A DNA stretch of 64,000 bases from Brachionus manjavacas (taxonomy: Eukaryota > Rotifera > Eurotatoria > Ploima > Brachionidae), in the NCBI GenBank assembly GCA_019054805.1, contig JAHQIY010000004.1:6138001-6202000 (forward strand), read 5' to 3'. Both the position numbers and the translations under genes were made by a program. The notes beneath the pieces are model-generated. The model did no database searches. It was not told the DNA's origin and saw only the letters and a list, made by a program, of their open reading frames with translations. Within the stretch, counting starts at the first letter, position 1; every line of letters starts with the position of its first letter. This document shows, in pieces, positions 10,140 through 20,973 of the stretch.

Positions 10140-10700
10140 TTCAAGTAGAATTAGAAGCCTTTATCTCCTACTCAATCAGTAGGCGACACTATAGTAAGGG
10201 TCGGGTAACGTCACAGTTACCCAGTTCTTGCTCATATCTTACTGGTCATCTTATAAACGCCATTTTTCATTTTTTTTTGGCTACCAGTCTTTACTGCTTT
10301 TGTCAGTCTTAACAGAGGTTGGTTTGGATACCACTCGTCCGGGTCGAAGCGGTCTTTCCGATTATACCCTCACGAGTTGAGTCAGTGAGGCTATGTTGTC
10401 ATGGAGACAGATGGCTAATGATGCTGGCGATGACCTCTGCCGATCAAAGTGATAGTTTTGATACAATCACTACGGTTGGATAATAGAGATTGGCAAAAGA
10501 GTTCTTTACACGTTTGCGCCTAAAAAGGGTTCTCGTGGGACAGAATCCTTAATTAATATATTAAAACTGCGGGGTGCCATGTTTTAATTAAACTAGATCT
10601 CTATATCGTGCTATAGACATTTTCATTTGACTATGTATCGGATAGCATGAAATAGAGTAAATAGTTAATTAGAAATGGCATCGTGATGAGCGCATCATGA
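10140..10700. other. GC-richer block rich in short perfect hairpins, unidentified
   Basis: This block stands out in base composition and has no open frame. It holds several short perfect inverted repeats: CCTACT/AGTAGG (10167-10183), GGGTAAC/GTTACCC (10203-10222), CCTCAC/GTGAGG (10368-10390), TCTATA/TATAGA (10600-10617) and TGATG/CATCA (10684-10697). It could be a structured RNA, a SINE body or part of another mobile element. No family was recognised. Confidence 0.4.
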
Positions 10701-11880
10701 AATTTGATTTTTTATGGTATGGAATGGATCAATGTATTTTATGGGAATGGAATATGAAGTGGACTTTTGGACAAGCAATCAATCTTCAATCAAGTTTCCC
10801 ATATTTTTTTCCTTTTTCCTCTTTTAAGTATTCGAGTTTGGTTAAGAAATAATAATAACATTAAAAAAAAAATAGCTTTGCACATTTGTGAATCGGACTT
10901 AGTACGCGCAGTCAGATACCTGTAAGAGATTTTGGCCGTATAATGGACTTTAACTATTCGCTTTCTAAAGTCAAGCAAAGCTTTTACATTTTTTAATTTT
11001 TTTTAAGGTATCATTTATATAAGGAATTTATTCTTAATCGTGCCATGCAATCAATTAATCGAGAAAGCAAATTATTAAACTTTTTTTTAAAAACAAATTT
11101 GTAATTATTAAAATATAATTTTGATAATTTATATTTTAATCTATTTTTAACTGAAATTATATTTTTTTTAAATAAACTTATAATTTATATATTATTTTAT
11201 TGTTAACTTATAAATTTTATTAACTTATAAATTATTTTATTTACTTGATTTTTCGAATTATATTTAACTTCATTTAATCATAGATAATGTTTTATTAATT
11301 TGTATTTAACAAAACATTAATTTGATTGAATAAAAACTTCTAATATATTTTTAAATATATATTTGAATAAAAATAATTTTTTAATATATATTTTTTGAAT
11401 TTATTTGTATTTAAACTTTATTTATCGAATTACTTTAATGAAGAACTTAAATATATCGTTTTAAAATTTTAAAAATTGATTAGAAAATTCAAAATTTATC
11501 TAAAAATAATTTATTTTAAAAGCAATAATTATTTGAAATTTTAATTAGTCCTTCAACAAGGAATTAATTGAAGTTTTTTACATTAAACGGTTCTTTTTTT
11601 ATTATTTTTCTATTTATTATTTATTAAATTTTTATTATATTAAATTATATTTAAAAGTTCTGATTATTTTAATCAATCTTAAAATTAATATAAACCTTCA
11701 TTTCATACGTTGTTGTAAATTTCTTAAGTTTTTTGAAATATAATTATATAATAAAATTTTTTTAAAATATTTTTTTTCTTTCCATTTTTATGTTTGGGAA
11801 GTGGTTTTCCTAAATAGTTTTTTATATCATTTTTTAAATATGATGTTTTATCGTGGAATTATGAAATTAAAAAAGTTTAC
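10701..11880. other. AT-rich interior of the hAT element
   Basis: Nothing recognised. From 11000 to 11800 the sequence is very AT-rich with few unique features. A 62-codon minus-strand frame at 10790-10978 has no family resemblance. Confidence 0.35.
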
Positions 11881-14018
11881 ATGTTTAGATTTGAAAAAAT
11901 TATTCAAAAATTTGAAAACAAAATGAGTAATTTAATCGATGTATCTCAATTTTCGACAAGCTCAGAATCTGATTCTCAAAAACAGCAAGCAATCCATAGC
12001 TTTGCCTACTCTGATTTGACAATAACGAGTAATTTTAAATTTATACTTTGATTTAATCTGACATTTCTTTAGTTAACAGTGATAACCAAATTGTTTCAAG
12101 AACGGCAAAGAGTAAACTTTGTTTGAACAATATTACCGATACAAGGAATAATAAATCAAACTTAATTCGGCATTTAAAATATTGCGATAAGGAAGCTTAT
12201 GATGTGTTTAAATCTTCAAAAGAACAGAAAAAAGCAACGCTAAACCAAGACCATAAAAAAAACTTAAAGGCAGAGATAGTCAACGACTTCATTTTTAAAT
12301 ATTTAATTATTGGATGTGGACTTCCTTACCGCTTAGTCGAATGCGAAGCGATTAGATCCTTTATGTCACTAATTTGCAAGAAATGGAAACCGACATCGAG
12401 AACAAATATATTAAAGTTGCAAAATAAAGCGATTGACCTAATGAATTATAATTTGAAATTGTTATTATCAAAATTACGATTTGCTTCGCTAACTTTAGAT
12501 GTTTGGACAGATCGACGTCAAAGATCATTTCTCGGAATAACAATTCATTTTCTAGACGAAAATTTTAATTTTAAAACTTATGTTCTTCGCTGCAAATATA
12601 TTTCAACAACCACGGGAAGGGGTATTAAACGAGAAATAGATATCATTATTGAAGAATTCGCTATTCGTGAAAAATTAGTTCGAATAGTTACGGATAATGG
12701 TTCAAATATGGTTAAAATGGGTACTCTTTTGCATCTTGTCGGTGAAGATGAGTTTGACCTTTCTGATGGGGAAAATGAAGAAATCGAAACTGATACTGAA
12801 GGAGAAGTGACAAGCTCTGAGGACGAATCAGATACAAATTTTAACATCGACGAGATAGATTTATTACAGGACTCAGGATTGATGCATATGAGATGTTTTG
12901 CCAATTCTCTACAACTTGTGGTTAAAAAAAGCCTTGCAAAAATCAACAACGTTAAAAGAATCATTAAAAAGTATACTAAAATTTCAGCTAAATATAGGCA
13001 AAAAAAAGATTTTGCTTCGTATTTAGCTGAAAAAAAATATAATTCAATTCCAAAACCATTAAAAGCATACTGGAATAGTATGCTTAAGTGTTTACGAGCA
13101 ATTAGTAAGATAAAATTATTCGAACTAAATGAAGCTCTGAATTTGATCAATAACCAAGGATTAAATTTAAGTTAGAATGAACATTCAAGACTAGTAGAAA
13201 TAGTAAATATTTTAGAACCATTTGAATTTGTTACAAATGAAATTCAGGGAGATCAGTACTCATCTCTCAGTCTAATAGTACCAAGTTTGTTACAGCTAAT
13301 ACAACATTTAGACGATTTCAAACTGTTTAATAATAGTCTGAAAGCGTTCATCAGTGAATTGAGAAACGAAATTAACACACGATTCAGTGTAATATTAGAT
13401 TTAAAGAACAATAGCAAAGTGGACTATTCATGGTATATTTCTTCATTTGGACCCTTTATTTAAAAACGAATGGTTAGCTATATCAAATTTGAATCCAGAT
13501 GAAAAGCATTTGTTTATTAAACGCTTAGAAGATCAATTATTTCAAGAATGGAAAACAATAGCTACTCGAGAAGGAAATGAAAATAATTTAGAAAATCAAA
13601 TTCCGTGTAGCTCGAATGATGCAACAAAAAAATCCAAGTCATTGAGTACAATTAGTACAGATTCAGAAGCAAGCCTCCTAAAATCACCTACAAACGACGG
13701 AAGTTTTTTAGTTATTTGAATAGAAGCACTCCAAAAGTTGAGAACGACGATAAAACTGAATTCAAGAATGAATTGGAACAATACATCAATATCGATTATA
13801 ACGAAGATGATGGCTTCACAAAATTTTGGATGAAGAATAAATTAAAGTTACCGGCTCTATCGAAACTTGCACAAAAATTTTTATCAATACCTGCTTCATC
13901 AGGACCAGTTGAAAGACTTTTTTCTAAATCTGGTTGCATTATAGGTCAGGTCAGGATTAACTGCCAAAAACTTGGAAGAAACAACTTTATTGGTATCAAA
14001 TATGGATTTATTACATGA
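11881..14018 (+). pseudogene. hAT transposase (BED finger, RNase H core, dimerisation domain), broken
   Basis: The first exon begins at 11881 and is spliced through a short intron (about 12029-12073) into the main frame. The N-terminus ends in an NLIRHLKYC segment like the last part of a BED zinc finger. ASLTLDVWTDRRQRSFLGIT (about residue 180) is the first RNase H-like block of hAT transposases, and VRIVTDNGSNMVK the second; an acidic stretch follows. The C-terminal dimerisation block reads LSIPASSGPVERLFSKSG (about 13886-13939). There is an in-frame stop at 13173-13175 and frame changes near 13440 and 13710, so the protein cannot be made. It probably mobilised the MITEs with related ends in this window. 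Confidence 0.85.
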
Positions 14019-14345
14019 ATAGCGAATAAAATACTAAATAATAAATTTATTAATTATATTATTTTTTTTGTTTAATATTTAGTTAAATTTAATAAAATAA
14101 TATGAAATATGAAAAAATATATTTAGAAAATTTATTTGATTAAAAAAAAATTTTAATCATTGACTTGACTTAAAAGAATCATATTTATTTTTTAGTTTTA
14201 AAATCAGAAAATTAGTTGACTTGACCAAATTTCACTAATAAAATGAAAAAAAATTTTTAAGACATTGACTTTGACATAAAAAAAAAATTTAAGTCAAGTC
14301 ATGACTTTGACTTCGTTTTTTTTTTTAATTTTTCAACTAATTGCA

Positions 14346-14940
14346 ATAAAGATAAATTAGAAAAAATTCAGCTTAGTCGACTTCAGACGATTTTGTGAAA
14401 ATTGAAGTCAATTAGTCGAAAATAAAGTCGATTGTGATCGAGTTGATTTGCTAAAAAATATATAAGAAAATCTATTAATACATTGTCATTAAAAGTTCTC
14501 TTATCTAAAATAAGGGTGCTTTGAATATTTATTCAACCTATTTTGATTTTAAAGATTTTTTTTGGATGGATTAATATTAATACAGTATTTTTTGAAAATT
14601 TTTTATATTCCTTAGATCTAAAAACAATAATATTCATAAAAAATGTATGTAAATTTTTCAAAAAAAAATTAAAGTTGTTTTATTCTTAAATATCCATAAC
14701 TAATATTAAATTATCAATTTTCTTTCAATAATAATTTATTTAACTTCTAAAAAATGGAAAACTGATAAATTTTTTGAAAAATGTTCATAATGACTGCAAA
14801 GTTACATTCAAAGATTATAAAATCACCTGACACATTTATTTCGTTTACTGAAATCTAAAGGCTTATCAAAAATTTAGATAAATGAATAAATTAAAAGTTA
14901 ATTTATTTATTAAATTTGCCAATAGTTATATGAAAATTAC
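14346..14940. other. Upstream region of the OCA2-like gene
   Basis: AT-rich, no open frame. GTCGA/TCGAC motifs cluster at 14375-14450. The promoter of the downstream gene should lie here, but no core element is distinctive. Confidence 0.35.
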
Positions 14941-17900
14941 ATGGATGACAATTTAAACTTAAAAAAAATGAATTCTTTCGGAAACACTAGTGACGAAGAG
15001 GAATATGACGAGAGCGAATCAAAACCTCTAATCGGAAAAAAAAATACTCAAGTCCATTTAGTTGATGATCCCATATTAAACACAAATTCCTGTAATTCGC
15101 CTTCCTTGCGTGTTATAAACACACCTGTATACGACGAATTAGATCTTTCCGAAGAGCATGATAAAATGAGCTGTAGTGACCGAATTTTCAAATATCTTGA
15201 GCGAAAAATGCCTAGAAAGCGAGGAGACTCAAAACTTCTGAAAAAATTTCACCAATTGTCGCCATACCTGTCCAAAAGCGTACCAGTAGTTTTGGTCATT
15301 TATGCACTCATTTGTATTTTTATCTTCAGTCTAAATGGTTCAACTGAATTAAAATGGACTCAAACAGTTATATCAAATTCCGGTGTAAAACAAATTTCAT
15401 GCTTGAATAGTCACCAAATTTCGAACAATGAAATAAAATTTTTAAAATTTCAAATAAATGGTCCGTTCGTTGACGAAAACGAATTTAGCAAAAATGACAT
15501 CAATAGTGGTAAATATGTTGACATTATTTTGTTCAAAAAATCCGACCCTAGTCAGTCCATAAGCAATTGGAGTTTGATCTTAAAGGTACCAAGCAAAAAT
15601 AATGAATACAACGAGAGTAAAATTATAAGCAAAAGTTTTGATTTCAAGCAATTTTATAGAATGGATCAACTCGATTTTAGAGTTAGAACAAATCTAAAAA
15701 ATTCTCTTCCTTTAAACTACGCTTGTTCAATTCTAAGCAATCAATATGAAAATAAGATAGTTTATGCAATAATTTTATTAATATTTATTTATTCATTAAT
15801 AATTTTCGAACTGACACATCGAACTTTGGCAGCAGGTTTGGGAGCCATCGGAGGTATATCCCTAATTTCGTTTATTGAAAATGAAAAACCCACTTTGGAG
15901 CTAATAGTCAGCTGGGTAGAGTGGGAAACTATTCTGCTACTGTTCGGAATGATGATCATAGTTGCGGTTTTCTGCGAAACAGGCCTCTTTGATTTGATAG
16001 CAGTTCGCATTTTTCACTTTGCAGGTACTCGGATTTGGCTCATGATCGGCTCTCTGTGTCTCTTGTCAGGTGTTCTGTCTGCTTTTCTGGACAATGTAAC
16101 CACCATTCTACTCTTGACTCCTATTACTATTCGGCTTAGTGAAATAGCCAAATTGGATCCGAGGAAAATAATAATTGCCGAGGTTTTATTTTCAAATATT
16201 GGTGGTGCCTCGACTGCCATAGGCGACCCGCCCAATGTAATCATTACAGCAAATCAAATAATAAACAAAAGAGGTGTGGATTTTTCCAATTTTACCTTTC
16301 ATATGTTCGCAGGATCCATTTTTGTGTACATTATATGCTTTGTTCATTTTAAATTTATGCTAGCGGACGAGAAAAATTTCTACCAACAAGAAGAAAGTGA
16401 ATTGGATGAGATGAAAAAGGAGATTGCAATTTGGAAGCGATCGTTTCAGAGTATCACACCTGTGACCAAAGAGGAAAAGATAGTGAAAACACTGCTAAAA
16501 GAAAAAGCCTCTCAGCTGCAAAATTTGCTCAAACAGAAACAATTCAATGTGAAAAAGGAATATGAAAAAACTTTGATTATTAAATCTCAAGAGATGCTAG
16601 AGAGTTACAGAATAACTAATAAGCCATTGCTAATCAAATGTTCTGTCATATTTATGGGAACATTAATTTTGTTTTTTTTAAATCCATTTGTTGACAAAAT
16701 TCATTTGACCATTGGTTGGATATCGATATTATCGGCTTTGCTGCTATTAGCCTCAACGACAAGCAGTGTATCAGGACACGCTCAATCAGATGCCAATAAA
16801 TCGTCAAATGTTGATTTTGAAGGTTTAATGCATAAAGTCGAATGGAGTACATTGCTGTTTTTTGGTTGTCTGTTTATTTTTATGAAAACCATAGAAGAAC
16901 TTGGTTTGCTTAACTACTTAGGAAATCTAATTTCAGATATGATAAAATCGGTAGAGAACATTTCAGATCGTTTAGCGTTTGCTCTGCTTGTCCTTGTTGT
17001 TTTGTCCGCATTGATTTCCAGTGTCATTGATAACATACCATTTACTACAGCAATGATACCTATTATCATACAATTAAGCGAGCAAGCAAATGTGAGTTTT
17101 AATTTTTAATAAATTCTATGGATAAATAATTAACAATAATACAATTGCTTTATGATACGTTTGGGTCTTTCTTTTTAATTAGCAATGGTGTATTCTTTCG
17201 GGTTCTTTGGCATTAAGAGCACCATACGAGTCATTTGACTCGATTTAAATCCCCACATCTTTTGACAGATTTTTAAAATAAACACATCTTTTTTGAATTC
17301 TGAAGATTTTATCATAAAAAAATTGATATAATTATTATTGTAAAGTAACTAATTAATTCTTTAAAAAAAGTTATACACAAAAATTTATGTTCACTTTGTA
17401 AAGCTTTTTATATATTTTTTTAATATTTTGGTCTAGGATATTTTTTCATTTTTTTTGTTTTAACACTTAAAAATTTGTGAAAGAAAAATTAGTGAGATTT
17501 TTGGATTTGAATTAATAGTAGTAGTAATAAATGTTCTTGCTGCGACACCTAACATGTAGATTGTCTGAGCCCATCAGCGCCAATTGGCCGTGTAGGGCTG
17601 TAGCAGCCAATTCCATTGTACTTATCTAAAGCCATTTTGAAATTAGCATTTGACTTAGATTTCACCACATTTTCTGGCAACTTATTCCAATGCGGAACTA
17701 CTCTGTTTGAGAAAAATACATGTCTGGCACTTACTGCAGCCGCAAAATTATTTCTAATTTGAGCTGGGAAACTTTCTCTCTGGACTATGATGCTATTTCA
17801 TCTTAACGCCCCGGCTTGATAATGAATTGATAATTTATTTTTTTCGCTAAAAAATTAAATTCTTGATCATAAAAATAAGCTTTTCATGATAATACATTCT

Positions 17901-20414
17901 TATTCTGTTGCGTGCTATTATGTTTTCAAATGATTTTAAAACGTTTTATAGATAAACATTGGCCTGTAAAATATCCGGTTGTGGAAACTTCTTTATCGAA
18001 AAAAGAACTCTAAAAATTATCTAAGATAGCAGACAAAAAACTTTAGAGTATTCCCATTCAAAGTTAAAAAAATTATTTTGGTCTCAATTTTGCTTTTGAT
18101 TACTTAATACCCTCGCACTGATTTCATTCATTCTAATTTTAAGAAAGACTCAAGATTTTTCAGTTCATTTGAACATTTCAGGATACACATACAAGATTAA
18201 CGAGTTTATAGTTATAGGTAATCAGAATTGATCCGAAGAATAGAAGTAGTCGTTTAAGTAGTCATTAATGACTTGTTTAAAAGAAATTTAAAAAATCTTA
18301 AGGTCTATTAAAAATAGAATTAATAAAGTCAAAATTAACTAGAGGATCAAAAAAAAAGAGGCTAACAAGCCTTTGGCACGCCATAGAATTTTAAAAAGTT
18401 AAGTTAGATTCGGATTTATTTTTAATGATTATTTTACAATCATTTTAATTTTTTCTCTTATTTCAATTGTTAACATTTCCAGTGATTTTTTTTCATCAAT
18501 TGAGCCTTTATAATATTTTTTAGGCATGCAATGTGAAAGTTTTTTATTGATAAAAGTAATTTTTTCTTTATTAAATAAATAATTTCTTCGTGTACATTAG
18601 TTTTATTAGCCTCGAATAATTTACTTATTTTGTCTTTACTGCTTCTTTCGTCTTCATTTCGAATCATAGTCTTCTACTAAATAAAACAAGAATAATGATT
18701 ACATTATAAAAAATCAAGTACAAATAAATTTAAGACTCATTTCAAGAGTGAGCATCTCATTTTTACACCATTTTGAGGTGAGTTCAATATTTAAAATATG
18801 GTGAAGAGACCTGTGAAGATCATTCAATTTCTAGATGCCAATAACAGCTGTGACACAACCAAATTTAAAATAACGAATCTTAAAATTTAGTTATAGCAAA
18901 ATTTAAATTGATTTCTAATTCTATCATTATTTTTGTAACTTGTCTATTCGATTTCATTTAAAAATCTAACCAATATAAATAACAATGTAATTTTATAAAA
19001 ATTTGACCAAAATTAACCAAAAAAAAAAATTTTTTAATCGAAATAATCATTTTATCAGAGTTGATTAAAAGTCACAAGTCTCAAGTCAAGTCCAAGTCCG
19101 GACTTTTTTTTCACGATAAATATAATGACTAGAAAAATTCTTTAATTATTTTAAAATAAAAAATTGTCTTAATCTTGATGACTCGACGTTCCGAGATTCC
19201 AAAGTCAATTTTTTCTCCTGTTTTAAAAATATTCAAATTAATCTTCCAATTTTACCATGAAAAGTAATTATTCAGGAATTTTTCACGTTCAATGAATGGG
19301 AAGGGACAATTCAAATTTCTTCCGTTCCAGGAAATGATAATTTTGCGGTCCTAGGTGGTTTTTATGGAAGCCAAGCGAGTGTTGGACTTTTAAATTAAAA
19401 AAATCCTTACTTGGACTTTAATTTGGGACTTTTAAACAACTCTGCTTTTATACCAAAAACTACAATAGTTATTTAAAACTACTTAATCATATCTAAATTT
19501 TTGGATCGTTGTAAAGACTGTTAAAACTCATTCATGTTCACTTAAATTTGAGAAAAATTAATTAAAGATGAGTTTCTTACATTTTGACCAAGAACAGTTA
19601 AAGGTCTGTAGGTTAAACTTAAAATAGAGAAGAAATGGTGATTGAGTAATCTTATAATTGGTGATAAGTATCGGTATTATCATAGACATTTGCATGAAAA
19701 AAATCAAACAAGATTCGGAAAGGAATGTGAAAACATCAGTTGGTAATAATAAATTTTAAATTTAATCTAAAAGAGTTCAACACATCATAACAATCTGGAA
19801 AGCATTTTTTCCAAAGTACAGCAGATAATAAAAAATACTGTCCATAGAATCCAGAAAACACCATTGAAGCATTTTATTGAGAATAAAGGAGAAAGCTTTA
19901 ATCATTTTGAAAATTTCTTCATTTTTTATTTCACTCTCACAGAATTCCATCTTTATAATAATTGAAAATAGGACATTTTTTAATATTTATTCGTCATTTT
20001 ACTTAAAATTAAAAACTTTAAATTTTTTTACGTTTTATTAAATCAAATTTTTTTAAATTTTAGCTGCCACTTCAGCCTTTAGTCTATGCGTAAGTAGCAG
20101 TATTAATATTTTGCTTTCTAAAAAACTACAAATTATTTAATACAAATGTAATTTAAAAACCTTAATAATTGCTTTTTTTTACCTTTAATTCACATTTGTT
20201 TTGACATAGACTCGCTTTTGGAAGTTGCTTAGGAGGTAATGGGTCTCTAGTAGGTGCGAGTTGTAATTTGGTTGCGGCTGGTATTTCGGAACAACATGGA
20301 TACAGAATAACTTTTGGACAATTTTTCAAAACTGGTTTTCCCATCATGATCAGTTCGATTCTTGTCGCAATAATCTATGTTTGCATAGTTTGTATTTATT
20401 TCGAATGGTATTAA
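14941..20414 (+). CDS. OCA2: OCA2 / P protein-like membrane permease
   Basis: Exons 14941-17091, 20064-20089 (26 bases) and 20210-20414 join in phase to 793 aa (human OCA2 838). The family belongs to the ArsB/NhaD/SLC13-like ion transporters; OCA2 acts in melanosomes and related organelles on chloride and pH. Seen: an acidic dileucine-type sorting motif ESKPLI (26-31) in a DE-rich N-terminus, a first membrane span near 112-132, a long lumenal loop, then the helix-rich core with FLDNVTTILLL (about 382-392), GGASTAIGDPPNVI (about 419-433), the repeat-related SSVIDNIPFTTAMIP (about 692-706) and CLGGNGSLVGASCNLV near the end. Without splicing at 17092 the frame would stop after NFNF at 17109, losing the last helices. 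The 2.97-kb intron carries a LINE fragment and a hAT MITE. AATAAA is at 20447. Confidence 0.93.
17549..17811 (-). mobile_element. LINE 3' end fragment
   Basis: The minus strand encodes SRESFPAQIRNNFAAAVSAR, then HVFFSNRVVPHWNKLPENVV and KSKSNANFKMALDKY, ending at a stop (17549-17551). This is the conserved tail following reverse transcriptase in CR1/Jockey-type LINEs (FF.NRVV..WN.LP..VV.....FK..LD). It is 5'-truncated and sits in the large OCA2 intron, opposite to the gene. It appears better preserved than the LINE at 3.4-5.2 kb. Confidence 0.8.
19056..19444. mobile_element. Non-autonomous hAT element, 389 bp
   Basis: Terminal inverted repeats: CAGAGTTGATTAAAAGTCAC on the left, and CAGAGTTGTTTAAAAGTCCC read inward from the right end. 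Flanks CATTTTAT and CTTTTAT match except for one base, consistent with an 8-bp hAT target duplication that lost a base. The left end is close to that of the element at 9447. It lies in the OCA2 intron. Confidence 0.75.
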
Positions 20415-20973
20415 TTTTAATTTATTTTAAATCACATCAAGACATCAATAAAATATTTATAAAAATATTAATCTTGTTTTTAATCATCTAATTTTGGTCC
20501 AGCGTTAGAGATCAATCGACAATTTAAGCTTATCTCTGCTTTGAACTCTTGTCAGATAGCTGTTTAGCAAAATCTATTTATTTAGACCATTATTCTGATA
20601 AACTAAGCAAAATTATAATGTTTTTAGTCAGTTTTCATCACTGCATGAAGTTTTAATTAAAAATATAATTCTAATCTGGTTCGATTTGTTAAGGTGCTAA
20701 TCATATAGATAAAATAATAAAATAAATGCATTTATTGAAATAATAATTCATTAATGCCAAGATCAAACTGAACTGATTCAGCATTTTATAAATATATTAT
20801 TATATAAATTTTCGGTCAGTATTCTTAATGAATATTATTGTTAAGGCTAAAGCTGAATATCAACCTAAACAAAAAGTTTTTCATTGATAATAAATAAATT
20901 AAATAATAAAAACTTTGATAAAAACTTAGTGAGAAAACTTTGATTTAGATCGAAAAGATTTATTTGGTAAAAA
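20415..20973. other. Intergenic, OCA2 to KIF26-like gene
   Basis: It carries the OCA2 polyadenylation signal (20447-20452) and presumably the promoter or 5' UTR of the next gene. Nothing else was recognised. Confidence 0.35.

Larger units (their letters stand above)
9447..14345 (+). mobile_element. Decayed autonomous hAT element (~4.9 kb) with nested insertions
   Basis: The left end is CAGAGTTGTTTTTAAGTCAC at 9447. The stretch 9500-9570 and the region 14150-14340 are inverted copies (shared AATTTTCTGATTTT, then AACTAAAAA and AAATATG), giving long subterminal inverted repeats around the transposase at 11881-14018. The right terminus is eroded (CAACTAATTG near 14337 instead of CAACTCTG), so that boundary is approximate and no clean 8-bp duplication could be paired. 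Nested inside are a tRNA-like SINE (9721-9796) and a hairpin-rich GC-richer block (10.14-10.70 kb). Confidence 0.6.

Noticed and set aside
10684-10705. Possible hammerhead ribozyme core (GTGATGAGCGCATCATGAAA)
   Set aside because: The obligatory CTGATGA is GTGATGA and helices I and III could not be formed.
12578-13150. 190-codon minus-strand frame
   Set aside because: Exact antisense of the hAT transposase; Ser-rich and unlike any family.
15789-16244. Two minus-strand frames opposite the OCA2 coding exon
   Set aside because: Antisense shadows of a well-supported transporter exon, with no protein-like motifs.
18470-18667. 65-codon minus-strand frame in the OCA2 intron
   Set aside because: Lysine-rich frame of the kind expected in AT-rich DNA; no family motif, no matching splice partners.
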